Assembly: GCA_006538405.1 (NCBI GenBank)
Contig: BJKQ01000044.1
Location: forward strand, 1-64,000
Length of the DNA: 64,000 nucleotides
Direction of reading: 5' to 3'
From: Hansfordia pulvinata
Taxonomy: Eukaryota > Ascomycota > Sordariomycetes > Xylariales
Made by a program: the position numbers and the translations under genes. Positions 21,877-31,963 of the stretch are shown here, one piece after another (positions within the stretch are counted from its first letter, which is position 1; each line of letters starts with the position of its first letter). Below the pieces are notes generated by a model that saw only the letters and a program-made list of their open reading frames with translations, had not been told where the DNA came from and ran no database searches.

Positions 21877-22158
21877 CTGTGCGTTGCCCGCTGCTTCTTC
21901 TCCCCTCCCGCTCCCGCCCTCGGTCCCTTGTCCTTCCTGTTTGCCTTCTTTTCCGGCTTCTTCGGTCCCGCCTTTTCTGTCCTTCTCCGCCTGGCCTTCC
22001 GTGGTCCCGGTGTTCCCTTTCTCGCTGCTCCCCGTTCTCTCCTCGTCTCCTCCCTGCCCCCGCGTTCTTCCTGCTCTTCTTCCTGGTTCTGCCTGCTTTC
22101 CTCGGTGGGTTTGGGCCCTTTTTCCTGCCTTTCCTGGTCGGTGGGCCCGCTCTGGCCC
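21877..22158 (+). CDS. cox1: Cytochrome c oxidase subunit 1, exon 1
   Basis: Catalytic haem-copper subunit of complex IV. From ctg (ATG) 21877 the recoded frame reads [91 protein letters not shown] and M. A haem-a ligand His (ITAHA) is present. Trp is written tgc twice in the first ten codons. One base is missing in the C run of DNQ (about 22031). Exon 1 ends after GGPDM, a common intron site. The whole gene has five exons across about 8.3 kb. Confidence 0.95.
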
Positions 22159-23744
22159 CCTCCCGGCTCCCTTGGGCTCTTCTCTCGTCCTCCCGTTCCC
22201 GCGCGCTTGCTTCCTTCCTGGCGTCCTTCTCCGGCCTTCTCTCCCGCTCTGCCCGTCGTTCGGGCCGCCCCTCCGTGGCTGGCCCCCGCTTCGCTCCTGC
22301 TCGCTTTGCCCGTTCTTTCGCCGGTCTCTTTGCCGGCGCTGGCCCTCTTTGCCTTCCCCCCTTCGTGCCCCCGCCCCCTCCCCCCGCTTTTGTCTTCCTT
22401 TTGGTTTGCCGCCTGCCCCCTTCGCTCCCCCCTTTTCGCGCTCCTCGGTTCCGGCTTTCTCCGGTCTCCCTTCCCCGCTCCTGCTTGTGTCTTCGTTGTT
22501 TCCCCTGTCGCCGGTTTCCCCTTCCTCGTCCCTTGCTTCCCTGGTGCCTTCCGCCCGCCTCCCCTCCCTCCCTTGTCTCCTTTCCTCGCTTGCCTGCCTC
22601 CCCTCCTCCTCCTCTCCCTCCGTTCCCCTTCCCCTCGTCCTTTGTCTCCTGCTGGTTGCTTCCGCGGGTTTCTCGCTTCCGCTGGGCGTTTTTCTGTCCT
22701 TCCTTCTCCCCCTGCCCCTGGCGCCCCCCCCGCCCCCTCTCCTGTCGCTTCCGCCTCGCCCCCGCCTCTTCGCCCCTGTCCCTGGTGCCCCTTCTGGTCC
22801 GTTTTCCCTGCTCTCGCTCCTTTTTTTCCTTGTTCTTTCTTGCCTCCCCCCCCCTCTCCCGGTCCTGCCTCTTCCCCTTTCCCCGCTTCCCGTCGCCTCT
22901 CTTTCTCTCTCGTCCCCGCTTCTTTCGCCCGCTCTCCTTTCTTTTCCCGTCCCTCTTTCGCTTCCCTCGCTTGCCCCGCCCTCGTTCTCTTGGTGTTCGC
23001 TCCTCCCCTTCTCCCGCCCCCGGTTTCCTTCCCCCGGCTCTTGTCCGCCCTCGCCTGCCTCGCCCCCGCCCTTCTTTTGCTTGCCCCCCTTTCCCTCCCT
23101 TCCCTTCCCCTCGTCTGCGGGTGGGCGCCCGCTCCCGCGCCTTCGTCCCGTCCTCCCTTTCCTCTGCTCCTTCTCCCTCCCCCCGGGCCTGCCGTTCCCC
23201 GGTGTCCCCTTTTCCTTCTTCCTTCGCTCTCTGCCTCGCCTCTCTCGCCCTTGGTTTCCTTCCCCCGTCCCCCGCTCCTCGCCCCCTCCTTCGCTTGCGC
23301 CCTTTTTCTCTTCCTTTTCCCGTTGTCTTTTTCCCCTGCCTTCGTTGTCCCCTTCTGTCTCCCTGGGCCGCCTCTGCCGGCCCCCGCGGCCCCCTTCTCT
23401 GCCTTGTCGGCTTTTCCTGTGCCCCGTCCCCCTGCCCCGTGGGCTTTCCTCGGCGCTTCCGCCCGCTCTGCTCTCGTGCCCCCCGGCGGGTGGGTCCCCT
23501 CCTGGCGCGCTTGCGCCCCCCCTCCCTCCCCGTCCTCCGGTGTCCCTTCTCCCGCCCTTCCGGTTCTGGCTCCGCCCGCTCTCTTTGTCTGTTTCCCTCT
23601 CGCCCCCTCCCCCCGGTTGCTTCTTCGGGCTCCTCCGCGCCTCCCCGCGCGGCCCCTTCCCCTCCTTCCGGGTGCCGCCCTCGTCCGTGGCGGTCGGCCC
23701 TCCCCTGCCTCTCTCTCTCTCCTTCTCTCTCTCTCTCTTCCCGC
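22159..23744 (+). mobile_element. cox1 intron 1 (inferred)
   Basis: Between GGPDM and AFPRLNN. About 1.6 kb; C-rich and potentially coding in its first 1.2 kb, with GC-rich elements at 23120-23140 and 23450-23690 and a CT microsatellite (23709-23738) just before the exon. No endonuclease motif was read. Confidence 0.6.
23709..23738. repeat. CT microsatellite
   Basis: Nearly pure (CT)n; original letters could include CA or TA steps. Confidence 0.6.
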
Positions 23745-24075
23745 TTCCCTCGCTTCCCTCCCCTCCGTTTCTGCTTCTTCCTCCCTCGTTTCTTCTTCTT
23801 CGTGTTTTCTGCCGTCCTCGCCGGTGGCGTCGGTCCCGGGTGCCCTCTTTCTCCTCCTCTTTCCGGCGTCCCCCGTCCCCGTGGCCCTCGTGTCGCTTTC
23901 GCCCTCTTTGCCTTCCCTTTCTCCGGTGTTCGTTCCTTCTTCGGTGCTCTTCCCTTTCTTCCCCCTCTTGTTCCTCTGCGCCCCCTGGTCTTCCCTTCCC
24001 CCCTTCGCTTTCTTTGGCTGCGCTGTTGTTCTTCCCGCCGTCTTCTTCTTCTTCTCTTTCCCCGTGTTCGCCGGT
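23745..24075 (+). CDS. cox1: cox1 exon 2
   Basis: Reads [97 protein letters not shown] and SLPVLAG, ending in T at 24075. Single bases missing in C runs of LNN and ITT and nearby. Confidence 0.94.
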
Positions 24076-24306
24076 CCCCTCCCCTGCCGGCTTTCCCTTC
24101 GGCCCCTTGCTCCCCCTTCCCTTCCCGGCTGCTTCGCCGCGTCGTTCCTCTCCCTTCTGTTCCCCCTTTCCGCGCCTTTCCGCCTCCGTCCTTCTTCGCT
24201 TTCGGTCCCCGGCGGGGTTGCTCCTGTCCCTTTTCTGCCTTCCTTCGCTTTGCCCTTCGTCTCCGCTCCCGTCCTCCCCCTCTCGTCCTCTGTTGCTCCC
24301 TCCCTG
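24076..24306 (+). mobile_element. cox1 intron 2, very short (231 nt)
   Basis: Lies between LPVLAG and GITMVLTDR. Exon ends in T and intron ends in G, as in group I introns. At 231 nt it has no room for an endonuclease and is near the minimum for a group I ribozyme. Confidence 0.6.
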
Positions 24307-24421
24307 GGTCTCCCTCTGGTTTTCCCCGCTCGCCCTTTTCCTCCCTCCTTCTTTGCCCCGCTGGTGGTGGTGCTCCTCTCTTCTTCCCGCCTCTTTTCTG
24401 CTTCTTCGGCCCTCCTGCGGT
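24307..24421 (+). CDS. cox1: cox1 exon 3
   Basis: Reads [37 protein letters not shown] and the first two bases of the Val codon. Contains the HPE-VY motif that supplies a CuB ligand and the crosslinked Tyr, split by the next intron. One base missing before AGGG. Confidence 0.94.
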
Positions 24422-25574
24422 TCCCTCTGTCGGCCTCTTCCCGTTGCTGTCTGCTGGGCCTCCTTCGTTCCCCCGTTTTCCCTCCTCCCTCGTCCCCGCC
24501 CTCGTCCCCCGTTCCCCCCCGCCGTCCCTCCGCCGGTCCCTTTTTCTTCTTGTTTTCGCTCCTGCCCTTCGGCGCTCGCCTCCCCCCTGGCCCCTCCGCG
24601 CCTCTCCGCCCCGGCGTCGTGGTCCCTTCCGCCCCTGTCCCCCTCTCTCCCCGCCTGTTCCTCCCCCTCTCCCCCCCTTCCTCCTGCCCCCTTCGGTCCT
24701 TCTTTCGCTGGTTTCCTCGCTGGTGCTGGTCCTTTTCGTCCCGCTCCCCCTTCGTTCTCGTCTTTCGCTCTCCCGCCGCCTTTCTTGCCTCTTTTCTTCC
24801 CGCCCCCTCGGTCCTTGTCCTGTTCCCCCGTGCCCGCTCCCCCTGCTTCTCTTTTCCTCGTGTCTCCCCCGGCCGGCCTCCTCCCTGTGCTTCCCTTCCT
24901 CCCTGGTCCCTTCCGCTCCGCCCCTCGCTTTCCCCCGTCCTTCCTCCTCTCTTCCCTCCTGCTCGCTCTCCCGCTCTCCCTCTTCCTTTCCCTCTGCCTT
25001 TCCCTGCTGCTTTTCCTCCTCCTTGCTTCGCTGGTTTTTCTGCTGCGGCTGCTCGTTTTCCCCTCCCCTTCTTCCCCGTCGCGCTTGCTGTGCCTCCGTC
25101 CCCTCCCGCCCTCCCCCTGCCCTCCGCTTCCCTTCTCCCCTCGCCCTTTCGGCCCCGGCCTGGGTCCCTGGGGCGGGCTTGCGCCCCCGCCGTGGGGTCC
25201 CCCCCTTCCTCTCTTCTTCCTGCCCCTCCCCCTTCTTTCGGCGGTCCCTTGGCTCTCGCCCTCCCCCGCTCCTTCCTCTTCTGGTTCTCCTCGTTTTGGT
25301 CGTGCTCCCCTGTTCTCGCCTCTTTTCCTCCCTTTCCTTTCCCGTCTCGCCCCCCTGTCCGTTCTTTCCGCTGCCGCCCCGTCTCTTTCTTCGTCCCCGC
25401 CCGCGCCCCTTTCCCCGCGCCCGGGTTCCTCCCCTTCCCGCCTCCCCGCCTTCCTTCCCCTCCCGCCGCCCCCCTCCGCCTCCCGCTCCCGTCCCCCCGG
25501 CTCTCCCCGTTCTTGCGCCTTCCTTCCCCCGCCTTTTGTGCCCCCCTCCGCTGTTTTGTTCCTCCCTCTCTTTG
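24422..25574 (+). mobile_element. cox1 intron 3, group I with LAGLIDADG endonuclease
   Basis: Inserted in the Val codon of HPE-V-Y; exon ends in T, intron ends in G (25574). It carries a double-motif LAGLIDADG frame (separate entry). 1.15 kb. The site and the encoded endonuclease type fit well-known mobile cox1 group I introns. Confidence 0.8.
24690..25100 (+). CDS. LAGLIDADG homing endonuclease (core region)
   Basis: Site-specific DNA endonuclease that spreads its host intron, sometimes also aiding splicing. Two motifs are readable: LSGFIDGDGTF at about 24702-24735 and LAGFSDADASF at about 25027-25060, roughly 105 codons apart, the normal spacing for a two-motif monomer. The acidic catalytic residues (the D in GFIDGDG and in GFSDADA) are the third-from-last motif positions. 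The surrounding C-rich sequence is A-rich when recoded. Start and stop could not be set because the recoding hides ATG and stops; the frame probably reaches further both ways. Confidence 0.75.
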
Positions 25575-25944
25575 TTCCCTTTTCCTTGTCCCTGCTTTCG
25601 GTCTCCTTCGTCCCGCTGTCTCTGCTCCTTCCCCTCCCTCTTTGGTTCCCTCGGTCTGGTTTCCGCTCTGCTGTCTCTTGGCCTCTTCGGCTTCCTCGTC
25701 TGCCGTCCCCCCTGTCCCCGTTGGGCTCGCCGTGGCTCCCGCGCTTCTTTCCCTGCTGCCCCCTTCCTCCTCGCTGTCCCTCCCGGTCTTCCCCTCTTCT
25801 CCTGCTTCGCTCCCTGTTCTGGCGGCTCTCTTCCTTCCCCCTTCCCTGTTCTTTGCTTTCGGTTTTGTCTTCCTGTTTCCTCTCGGGGGCTTCTCCGGTG
25901 TCGTTTTCGCTCCCGCCTCCTTCGCTCTCGCCTTCCCCGCTCCC
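25575..25944 (+). CDS. cox1: cox1 exon 4
   Basis: Reads [115 protein letters not shown]. CuB ligands HH of WSHHMYT are present. Single bases missing before RAYF and near PMLF. Ends within HDTYYVV. Confidence 0.94.
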
Positions 25945-26330
25945 GTTTTGCTTGTTTTCCGGCCGGGGTCCCCCGCCGTCTTTTTCTCTTCCGTTTTCTG
26001 GTCCTTCCTTTTCCTTCCGGCGCTCCGTCCCCCCCTTTTTTCGTGGCTTGTCTCTTCCCCTGCTCCCCCCCGTCGCTGCGCGGGCGCGTCCTCCTCCCCC
26101 CCTTCTTCCTGTCCTCCTCCGCGCCTTGCTTCTCGCTCCGTCGCCTCTCTTCCCCTCTTTTGCGTCGGCTTGCTGGCTGGCCCCGGTCGTCTTCCCGTTC
26201 CCCTTCCCGTGCCCCCTTCTTCCCCTCTCGCTTCCTCCTTCCCTTCTCCGCGCTTGCGCCTCTCCCGCCGGTCTCTCCGTGTGTGCGGGGTTGCGCCCCC
26301 TCTCCGTGTGTTCCCTCTCCGTGTGTCCCT

Positions 26331-26370
26331 CTCCTTCCGTTCCGGTTCCGGTTCCGGCTCCGCCCGCTCC
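26331..26370 (+). repeat. GGTTCC-array element (R1), short copy
   Basis: Three to four GGTTCC units plus the shared tail ggctccgcccgctc; the C-rich arm is replaced by gtgtgtccc repeats. Confidence 0.75.
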
Positions 26371-27829
26371 CGCTCCCCTCCTTCTCCCCTGTTGGTTCCC
26401 CTCGCTCCCGTCCTCGGTGGCCCCGTCCGCCTTGTCGGGCCCGGCGGCGCTGTTCTTTGCGTTGTGGCTCCCCGCCCGCCCTCGCCGCCCTTCTCCCCTT
26501 TCTGCCCTTTCCCCTCCTTTCCCTTCCCCTCCCTCTCTCCCCTTGCCTTTTTCCCCCTTGTTTGCTCCTGCCCTTCGGCGCTCCTCCGCCTTCCGTCCCC
26601 TTCTCTCCGGGCGCGCTTCCGCCGCCCTCGCCCTTTCCCGTCTCGTCCGCCCTTCGCTCTTCTCCCCTCGCCTCCCCCTTTCCCCCCCTCGTTCTTTTCC
26701 CGCCTGCTTCTCCGGTTTTCTCGCCGCTGCCGGTTGTTTTTCCCTCCGCCCCTCTCCTCCTCCTTCTTTTTCCCTCGGCCCCCCTGCTGCTGTTTCTTTC
26801 CTTGCCGCTCTTCCCCTTTCTTTTGCCGCCCCTCCTCCCGTTCCGGCGCGGTCCCGGGTGCGCTTGCCCGCTCCCCCTCCCCCTCGCCCTTCCGCTCCCT
26901 TTTCTGCTGTCGCGCTCTCTCCCCGCGCCGTCTTCTTCCCCTCCTCTCTCCTTGTCCTCCTTCTCCTTTCTTCGGTGGCCCGTTCGCGTCCTTCCCCCTT
27001 TCCCTCCCCCCTTCTTCCGTCCGTGTCGTGTTGTCTTGTCCCCCTGCCCCCTTCCTCCGTTTTTCGGTCCCGTTCCCCCTTCCTTTTGCTCCCGGTGCCG
27101 TCTCGGCCTCCCTTGGCCCTTTCCCGGGCGCTTCCTTCTCCCGCGGCTCCGCCCGGCGGGGTCGGGTGGCGGCGTTTCCGGTCTCTCCCCCCCTCCCCGC
27201 CGCGCTGGGTTTCTCGTGCTCCGCTTCGGCTCCGTTTGCCCGCGGTCCGCTCTCCCGCTCTTCTTTTTCCTCCCCGCCTCGCGGTCGGTGTCTCCCTCCG
27301 TCCCGTCGCGCTTGTTTCTCCCGCGCCCGTCCCCCTTCGGCCCCTTGCTCTCCTTCTCTGCTTCGTGTCCCCTGCTCGCTCTCTTTTTTCCCGTCGCCTC
27401 CGCGCCTCTTCTTTTGTTTTGCCTCCGTCCCCGCCCGCCCTTTTTTCGGCCTCCGCTCTTGCTGGTCGTCCTTCTCCCTTCCTTGTTGTTTTCCTGCGCC
27501 TCCCCCGCCCGCGTGCCCCCTCGCTCCTCCCGTGGCCCCCCCGCTCCTTTCTTTTTCGTCCGTCGGCTCCGTCGCGGCTCCCCGTGCCCGTCGCCCGTTT
27601 CTTCCGTTCCCTCCTTCGCTCCGTTCTCGTCCGGTCCCCTGTGTGCCCCGTGTTGTGTTGTCTGCCCCGGGTTTTTCCCGTCCCCTCTCTCCTCTTCTCC
27701 CTGCCTTCCTCTTTCCCTTTTTCTCTGCCCGCGTTCTCTTCCGGCCCGGTCCCCTTCCGCCTTCTCGCCGGTCCCGCTCTTTTGTTCCTTTTCCCTTTTC
27801 GCGTTTTCCTTTTGTTCCTTCTCTCCCTC

Positions 27830-27900
27830 CTCCTGCCCCTTCCCCTTCCCGGCCGGTTCTGGTTCTGGTTCTGGTTCTGCCTTCGCCCGCTCTCCTTCCC
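27830..27900 (+). repeat. GGTTCT-array element (R2), copy 3
   Basis: cttccc units, short GC spacer, four GGTTCT units. Followed directly by GC-palindrome blocks to 28010. Confidence 0.8.
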
Positions 27901-29527
27901 CCCGGCGCCGGGGCGCGCTTGCTTGGTGTGCTGCGCCCGCTCTGCCTCCTTCTCCGCTTTCCCCGCCCCCCGGCGCGCCCGTCCGGGGCGGTGTCCCCCC
28001 CCCCCCTCCGCGCCTTTTCCTGCGGTTGCCGCTTCGGCCCTCCCGCCCCGCTCCGGTTCCTCGCCTCTTTGTGCGGCGCTCCGCCCTCTCCCCCTTCTTC
28101 TTCTTTTTTCGCTGTCTTTTTCCGTCCTCCCCTCCCCCTTCTTCTTTTGTCGGCCGCGCGCTTGCTCGGGGTCCCCCCCGCCGGCTCTGGGCGCCCCTCC
28201 TTCTTCCCCTTCTTGCGGCGTGCCTCTCCCCCGTCCCCTTTTCCCTTGCCGCCCTGTCCTGCCCCCCTTCCTTGCGCTCCTCTCTTCCCCGGTCTTCCTC
28301 TTTTCTTTCTTTTTTCTCTCCTCCGCCCTTCTCTCCTCTCTTGTGCCTGCTTTTTCGTTGCCCTCCGCTTCTTCGCGGCTCTTGTTGTCCCTTTCCCCCT
28401 CTCTCGCGCTCTCTTCCTCGGTTCTCTGGCCGTCTTTCGTCGGTTCTTCGTTTTCGGTTTCTGCCCCGCCCTCTTTGCTCTTTTCTCCGCTGCCCCGCTG
28501 CCTCTCGGTTCTCCTCGTGTCCCTCCTCCCTTCTCCTCTGTGCGTCCCGCTGCCCGTTTCCCTTCCCTTTCCCTTCCCCTGCTCTGGCTCCCGGCGCCCG
28601 TGCTGCCCCCGGCTCCCTCCTCCCCGCGGCCCCTCTCCCCCTCCTCTGGCGCCCCTGCCCTCGCGCGGTCCCCCTGCTCCTCTCGTGGTCTCTCTTTTCG
28701 CGGCTTCCCTCCCCGCCGCCCCTGTCCCCCTTCCTCCCCGTCTTCTCGCTTTCGCTGCCGCCCTTCCCCCTCTCCTGCGTTCTCCTTTGCTCCCCTTCCC
28801 CTTCCCTCTGCCGCTGCCGCCCTTTGTTCCCTTTCCTTCGCCCGCCCCGTCCTTTCTTTCCTCCTCCTCTTCGCCCTCGCCCTCCTTGCGTCGCCCGTCG
28901 TCCTGTTCCCGCTCTCCTCGGTCCCCCCTTCCCGTCCCGGCCCTCCCCTCTGCTTTCGTTGCCCTCCCCCCCCTCTTTGGCTCCCGTCCCCCCTCTCTCC
29001 GTTCGCCCCCCCTCCCCTTCCCCGCCTTTTCTGCTCCTTTCCCTGCCTCTCGCCCTTCTCTTCTTCCCGCCCTCCCCCCGCCGCCCCTCTTCTTTTCGCC
29101 GCTCTCCGCCCCTCTCCTTTCTCTCCGTCCCTCCTTTCCGCCCCGCCTTCCCTGTCGGCTTTGTCCCCGCTCCCCCGCCTTTCCTGCTCCCGCTCGTTCT
29201 TTCCCCGCCCGTCGGCGCCCTCCTCCCCTCCCCCTCCCCGCCCGGTTCTTCGTTTCCGCGCTTGCTTGGGGCGTCCGCTCGCCTCCGTCCCCGCCCGCTC
29301 TCCTTTTTCCGCTTCCCTCCTCGGTTTCCGCCCCTTGTGTGGGCTGCCTGCGCGTGTCCCCCGCGCCGCCTTTCTTCGGGTGCGTGGGCGGGTCGCGGCC
29401 GGCGGGTCTCCCCCCCCTTCCGCCTTCTCGTCGCCGTCGTCCCCGCCCGCTCTCCGTCGTCCCGCCCGCTCTCCTTCTCCGCTTCGTGTCCCCCTCGCCG
29501 CTTCCCCTCCCTCTCCCTCGTCGGCGC

Positions 29528-29550
29528 GGGGGGGGGGGTCCCCCCCCCCC
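29528..29550. repeat. G-run/T/C-run hairpin
   Basis: Eleven G, one T, eleven C: a perfect palindrome around one T. Confidence 0.75.
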
Positions 29551-29739
29551 GCTCTGCCTCTTGCGCTTCGTTTTGCTTCGTTCCTCTCCTCCCCTCTTTC
29601 CCTGGCTCTTTTCTCTGTGTCCGGTCCGCCTTTTTTCTTCTCGCGTCGTTCTCGCCTGCCTGCTTCCCCCCCCCCGTCCCTTCTCCCCGCCCTTCCCCTC
29701 CCCTCCCTTCGGTCTCCCTGGCGCTCCGCGTCCTTCCGC

Positions 29740-30180
29740 CTTCTTCTGTCGTTGCTCCTTTCCCCTCTGTTTTCCGTCTGGGGGCTGTTTTTGCTCTGTT
29801 TGCTGGCTGCTCCTTCTGCGTCCCTCCCCTCTTCGGTTTCCCTTCTCCCCTCTTCTTGTCTCCCGTCCCCTTCTGCTTGTTCTTTCTCGGGGTTCCTTTC
29901 CCTTTCTTTCCTCCCCTTTTTTCGGTTTCCCCGGTCTGCCTCGCCGCGTTCGTGCTTCTCCTGCCGCCTTCGCCGGTTGCCCTTTCCTTCGTCGTTTTGG
30001 CTCCCTCCTCCGTGTTCTTGCTGCCTGCTTCTTCTTCTCCCTTGTCTCCCTCCCCTTCGTCGCCGGTCCCCTGCCCGTCGCCCTCCTTGCCTGCTTCCCC
30101 CCTTTTCCCCTGCTCCCTTCCCGCTCTCTTCCCTCGCCGTTCCGCTCGTCTCGCCTGCGCTTTCCGTCGTCCCCTCCCCT
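29740..30180 (+). CDS. cox1: cox1 exon 5 (3' end)
   Basis: Reads [77 protein letters not shown]. The two His of AHFHYV bind haem a3 and haem a. One base missing in PQH. The C-terminal tail is variable in fungi and the stop was not fixed; end is approximate. Confidence 0.93.
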
Positions 30181-31202
30181 CCTGCCTTTGTCTCTTTCCC
30201 TTTCCCCCGTCCCTTCCCTTTTTTCTCTTTTTCCTTCCTCGCCGGGGGCCTCTCTTCGCCCCCGGTCTGGTTCCCCCTTCCTTTTTTCGTCGTCCCTTCC
30301 GTCGGGTTCCTCCTCCTGCCCCGTCCCTTTTGCCTTCCTTCGCTGCCTTCCCTCCCTTTCGTCTCCCTGCCTTCTTGCTGCTGCTCCGTTTGTTTGGGTT
30401 CGTCGCTTCTCTGTTTTCTCGTGTCCTCTGTCTTTTCCCCGCTGTTTTTGCCGCTCTCCCTTTCCCCGCTCTTTTCCTCGGCGCGTTCCCGCTTGTGCGC
30501 TCCCCCCTTCCCTCTCCCCCCGGGGTGCTTCGCTCCGCCCCCTTCCCCTCCTCCCGCCTCCTTCTTCCGCTCCTGCGTCTCGCTCTCCCTCTGGCGCTGC
30601 CCTCGTGCGCCCTGCTGTCCGTTCCGGTTCCCCGTCCGCCCCTGCTCCCCTTCCCGGTCCGGTCCCGCCCTCGTCCCCCTGCCCGTGCCCTCTCTCCCGG
30701 TCCCGGTCCCGCCGTTGCTCCCTCTCCCGTGCCTCCCCCCCGTCCCTTCTCGGCTCCTCCCCCGCGTCCTCTGCTCGTGCCGGCCTCTCCGCCGCCTCTC
30801 TCCCTCTGGCCCCTGCGGTTTTTCCCCTGCCTCCCTCCCGGGGGTGCCTCTTCTGCCCCCGGCGCCCTTCGCGCCGCCGCTGCTCGCGCCGCTGCGCCCC
30901 CTCCCGCCCGTCGTCGTGTCTCTCCCCTGGCGCCCCTGCTTTTCGTCCTCCCCGTTCTCCGTTCCTTCGCCCTCTCCTGTCGCCGGTTTCTTCCCCCTCT
31001 TCCTCCGCCCCTCGTCTCGCGGCTCTCGCCCCCTGCCGCCTGCCTTGGGTCCTCCCCCTCCCGCCTTCTGCCCGCCTCTTGCTGCCGCTCCTCCTGCCCT
31101 CGTCGCTCCCCGCCTCTGCCCTGCTCGCCCTTGCCGGCCGTTCTTCCTCCCTTGCCCTCCCTTCCCCTTTCCCTCCCCTCCCTTCCCTTTCGCGGCTCCT
31201 TC

Positions 31203-31258
31203 TGGTTCTCCGGGTGGTCCTGGTTCTCCGGGTGGTCCTGCTTCTCCGGGTGGTCGTG
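31203..31258 (+). other. Glycine-rich hexapeptide repeat in possible unknown ORF
   Basis: Three copies of GGT-TCT-CCG-GGT-GGT-CCT with codon phase kept (one first codon is GCT), reading Gly-Ser-X-Gly-Gly-X, where X is Pro, Thr, Lys, Gln, Asn or His by recoding. Downstream codons in the same frame include CCT-TTC-CCT-CCT and then GCC-GCC-GCT strings. Resembles the repeat at 6536-6615. Confidence 0.45.
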
Positions 31259-31745
31259 GCCCTTTCCCTCCTTTTCCTCCTTCTTCTCCTTCTCCTCGTG
31301 TTTCTGGCTCCGCTTTTGGTTCTGCTCGCGCCGCCGCTTTGCCGCTTGCTCTCCCCGCCTCTGTCGCCCCCGCTGCCCCCGCCGCTGCCGCTCGCCCTCC
31401 TCCTCCCGCCGCCGCTGCTCCTCTCGCTCCCTTTCTCCCGCGCCGCTGCCGCTCGCTTGGCTGCTCCGCTCCCCGCTGCTGCCGCTCCCCCGCCGCTGCT
31501 CCCCCGGTGGCCGTCCCGGTTCCTTCCGTCGTCCCCTCCCTGCGTTCGGCCCGCTTCTCTCCCCGCCCTTCCCCGGGCGTCGGGCGCCCGCTCTGCTCTT
31601 CCCTCCTCTCCCTCTCCGTTCCTCCCTCTTTCCGGGGTCCGGCGCCCTGTTTCTCCTTCTTCGTTCCCGGGCGTGTCTCCTCTCCTGCTCCTCCCCTCCG
31701 GCTGTTTCCCCCGCCTCCCCCTGTTGCCCGTCGTTTGTTTCCCCT

Positions 31746-31768
31746 TCGTCGGGGGGGTCCCCCCCCTC
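31746..31768. repeat. G-run/T/C-run hairpin
   Basis: Seven G, T, seven C, ending in tccgcgg. Confidence 0.65.
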
Positions 31769-31895
31769 CGCGGCGGGCTTCTGTTGCTGCTCCGGCTTCT
31801 CCGTCCCCTGCTCGTTGCCTTCTGCCCGGGCCTTTTCGCTTGCTTTTCTTTCTCGCCGTCTCCCTTCTTTTCTCTTCTGGCTTTCCCCGTCCTCC

Positions 31896-31963
31896 TTCTC
31901 CTTCCCTTCCCGGTCGCGTTTCGCTTTTTCCTCTCTCTCTTCGTTCGCCTCTCGTCTGCGCCT
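31896..31963 (+). tRNA. tRNA-like, anticodon UUC (Glu) by best fold; possibly degenerate
   Basis: Acceptor 31896-31902 pairs with 31956-31962; D stem 31905-31908 / 31916-31919; anticodon stem 31921-31925 / 31933-31937 fully paired with loop TTTTCAT, so anticodon UUC; T stem 31939-31943 / 31951-31955 with loop TTCGAAT. Only one base is left for the variable loop, about three too few, and it shares acceptor and T-arm sequence with the tRNA at 7384. Either bases were lost or it is a decayed copy. Confidence 0.55.

Larger units (their letters stand above)
25945..29739 (+). mobile_element. cox1 intron 4, 3.8 kb (inferred)
   Basis: Separates DIAFHD from YYVVAHFHY. Unusually long for a single group I intron here. 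Holds several GC-rich elements (25960-25985, 26060-26100, 26270-26380, 26410-26470, 27120-27180, 27830-28020, 28140-28190, 29250-29560), two hexamer arrays and two C-rich blocks (26480-27100 and 28540-29200) that could be A-rich reading frames. It may be two introns around a small exon or one with a large insertion. Confidence 0.55.
30181..31895. other. cox1-tRNA region with possible unknown A-rich ORF
   Basis: T-poor, C-rich sequence from about 30490 to 31560, with frequent gcc-gcc-gct codon strings (Glu/Asp/Ala when recoded) after a glycine-rich repeat at 31203-31258. It looks like coding for a charged protein, but no family is recognised. GC-rich elements at 31560-31600 and 31745-31775. 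Confidence 0.4.
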
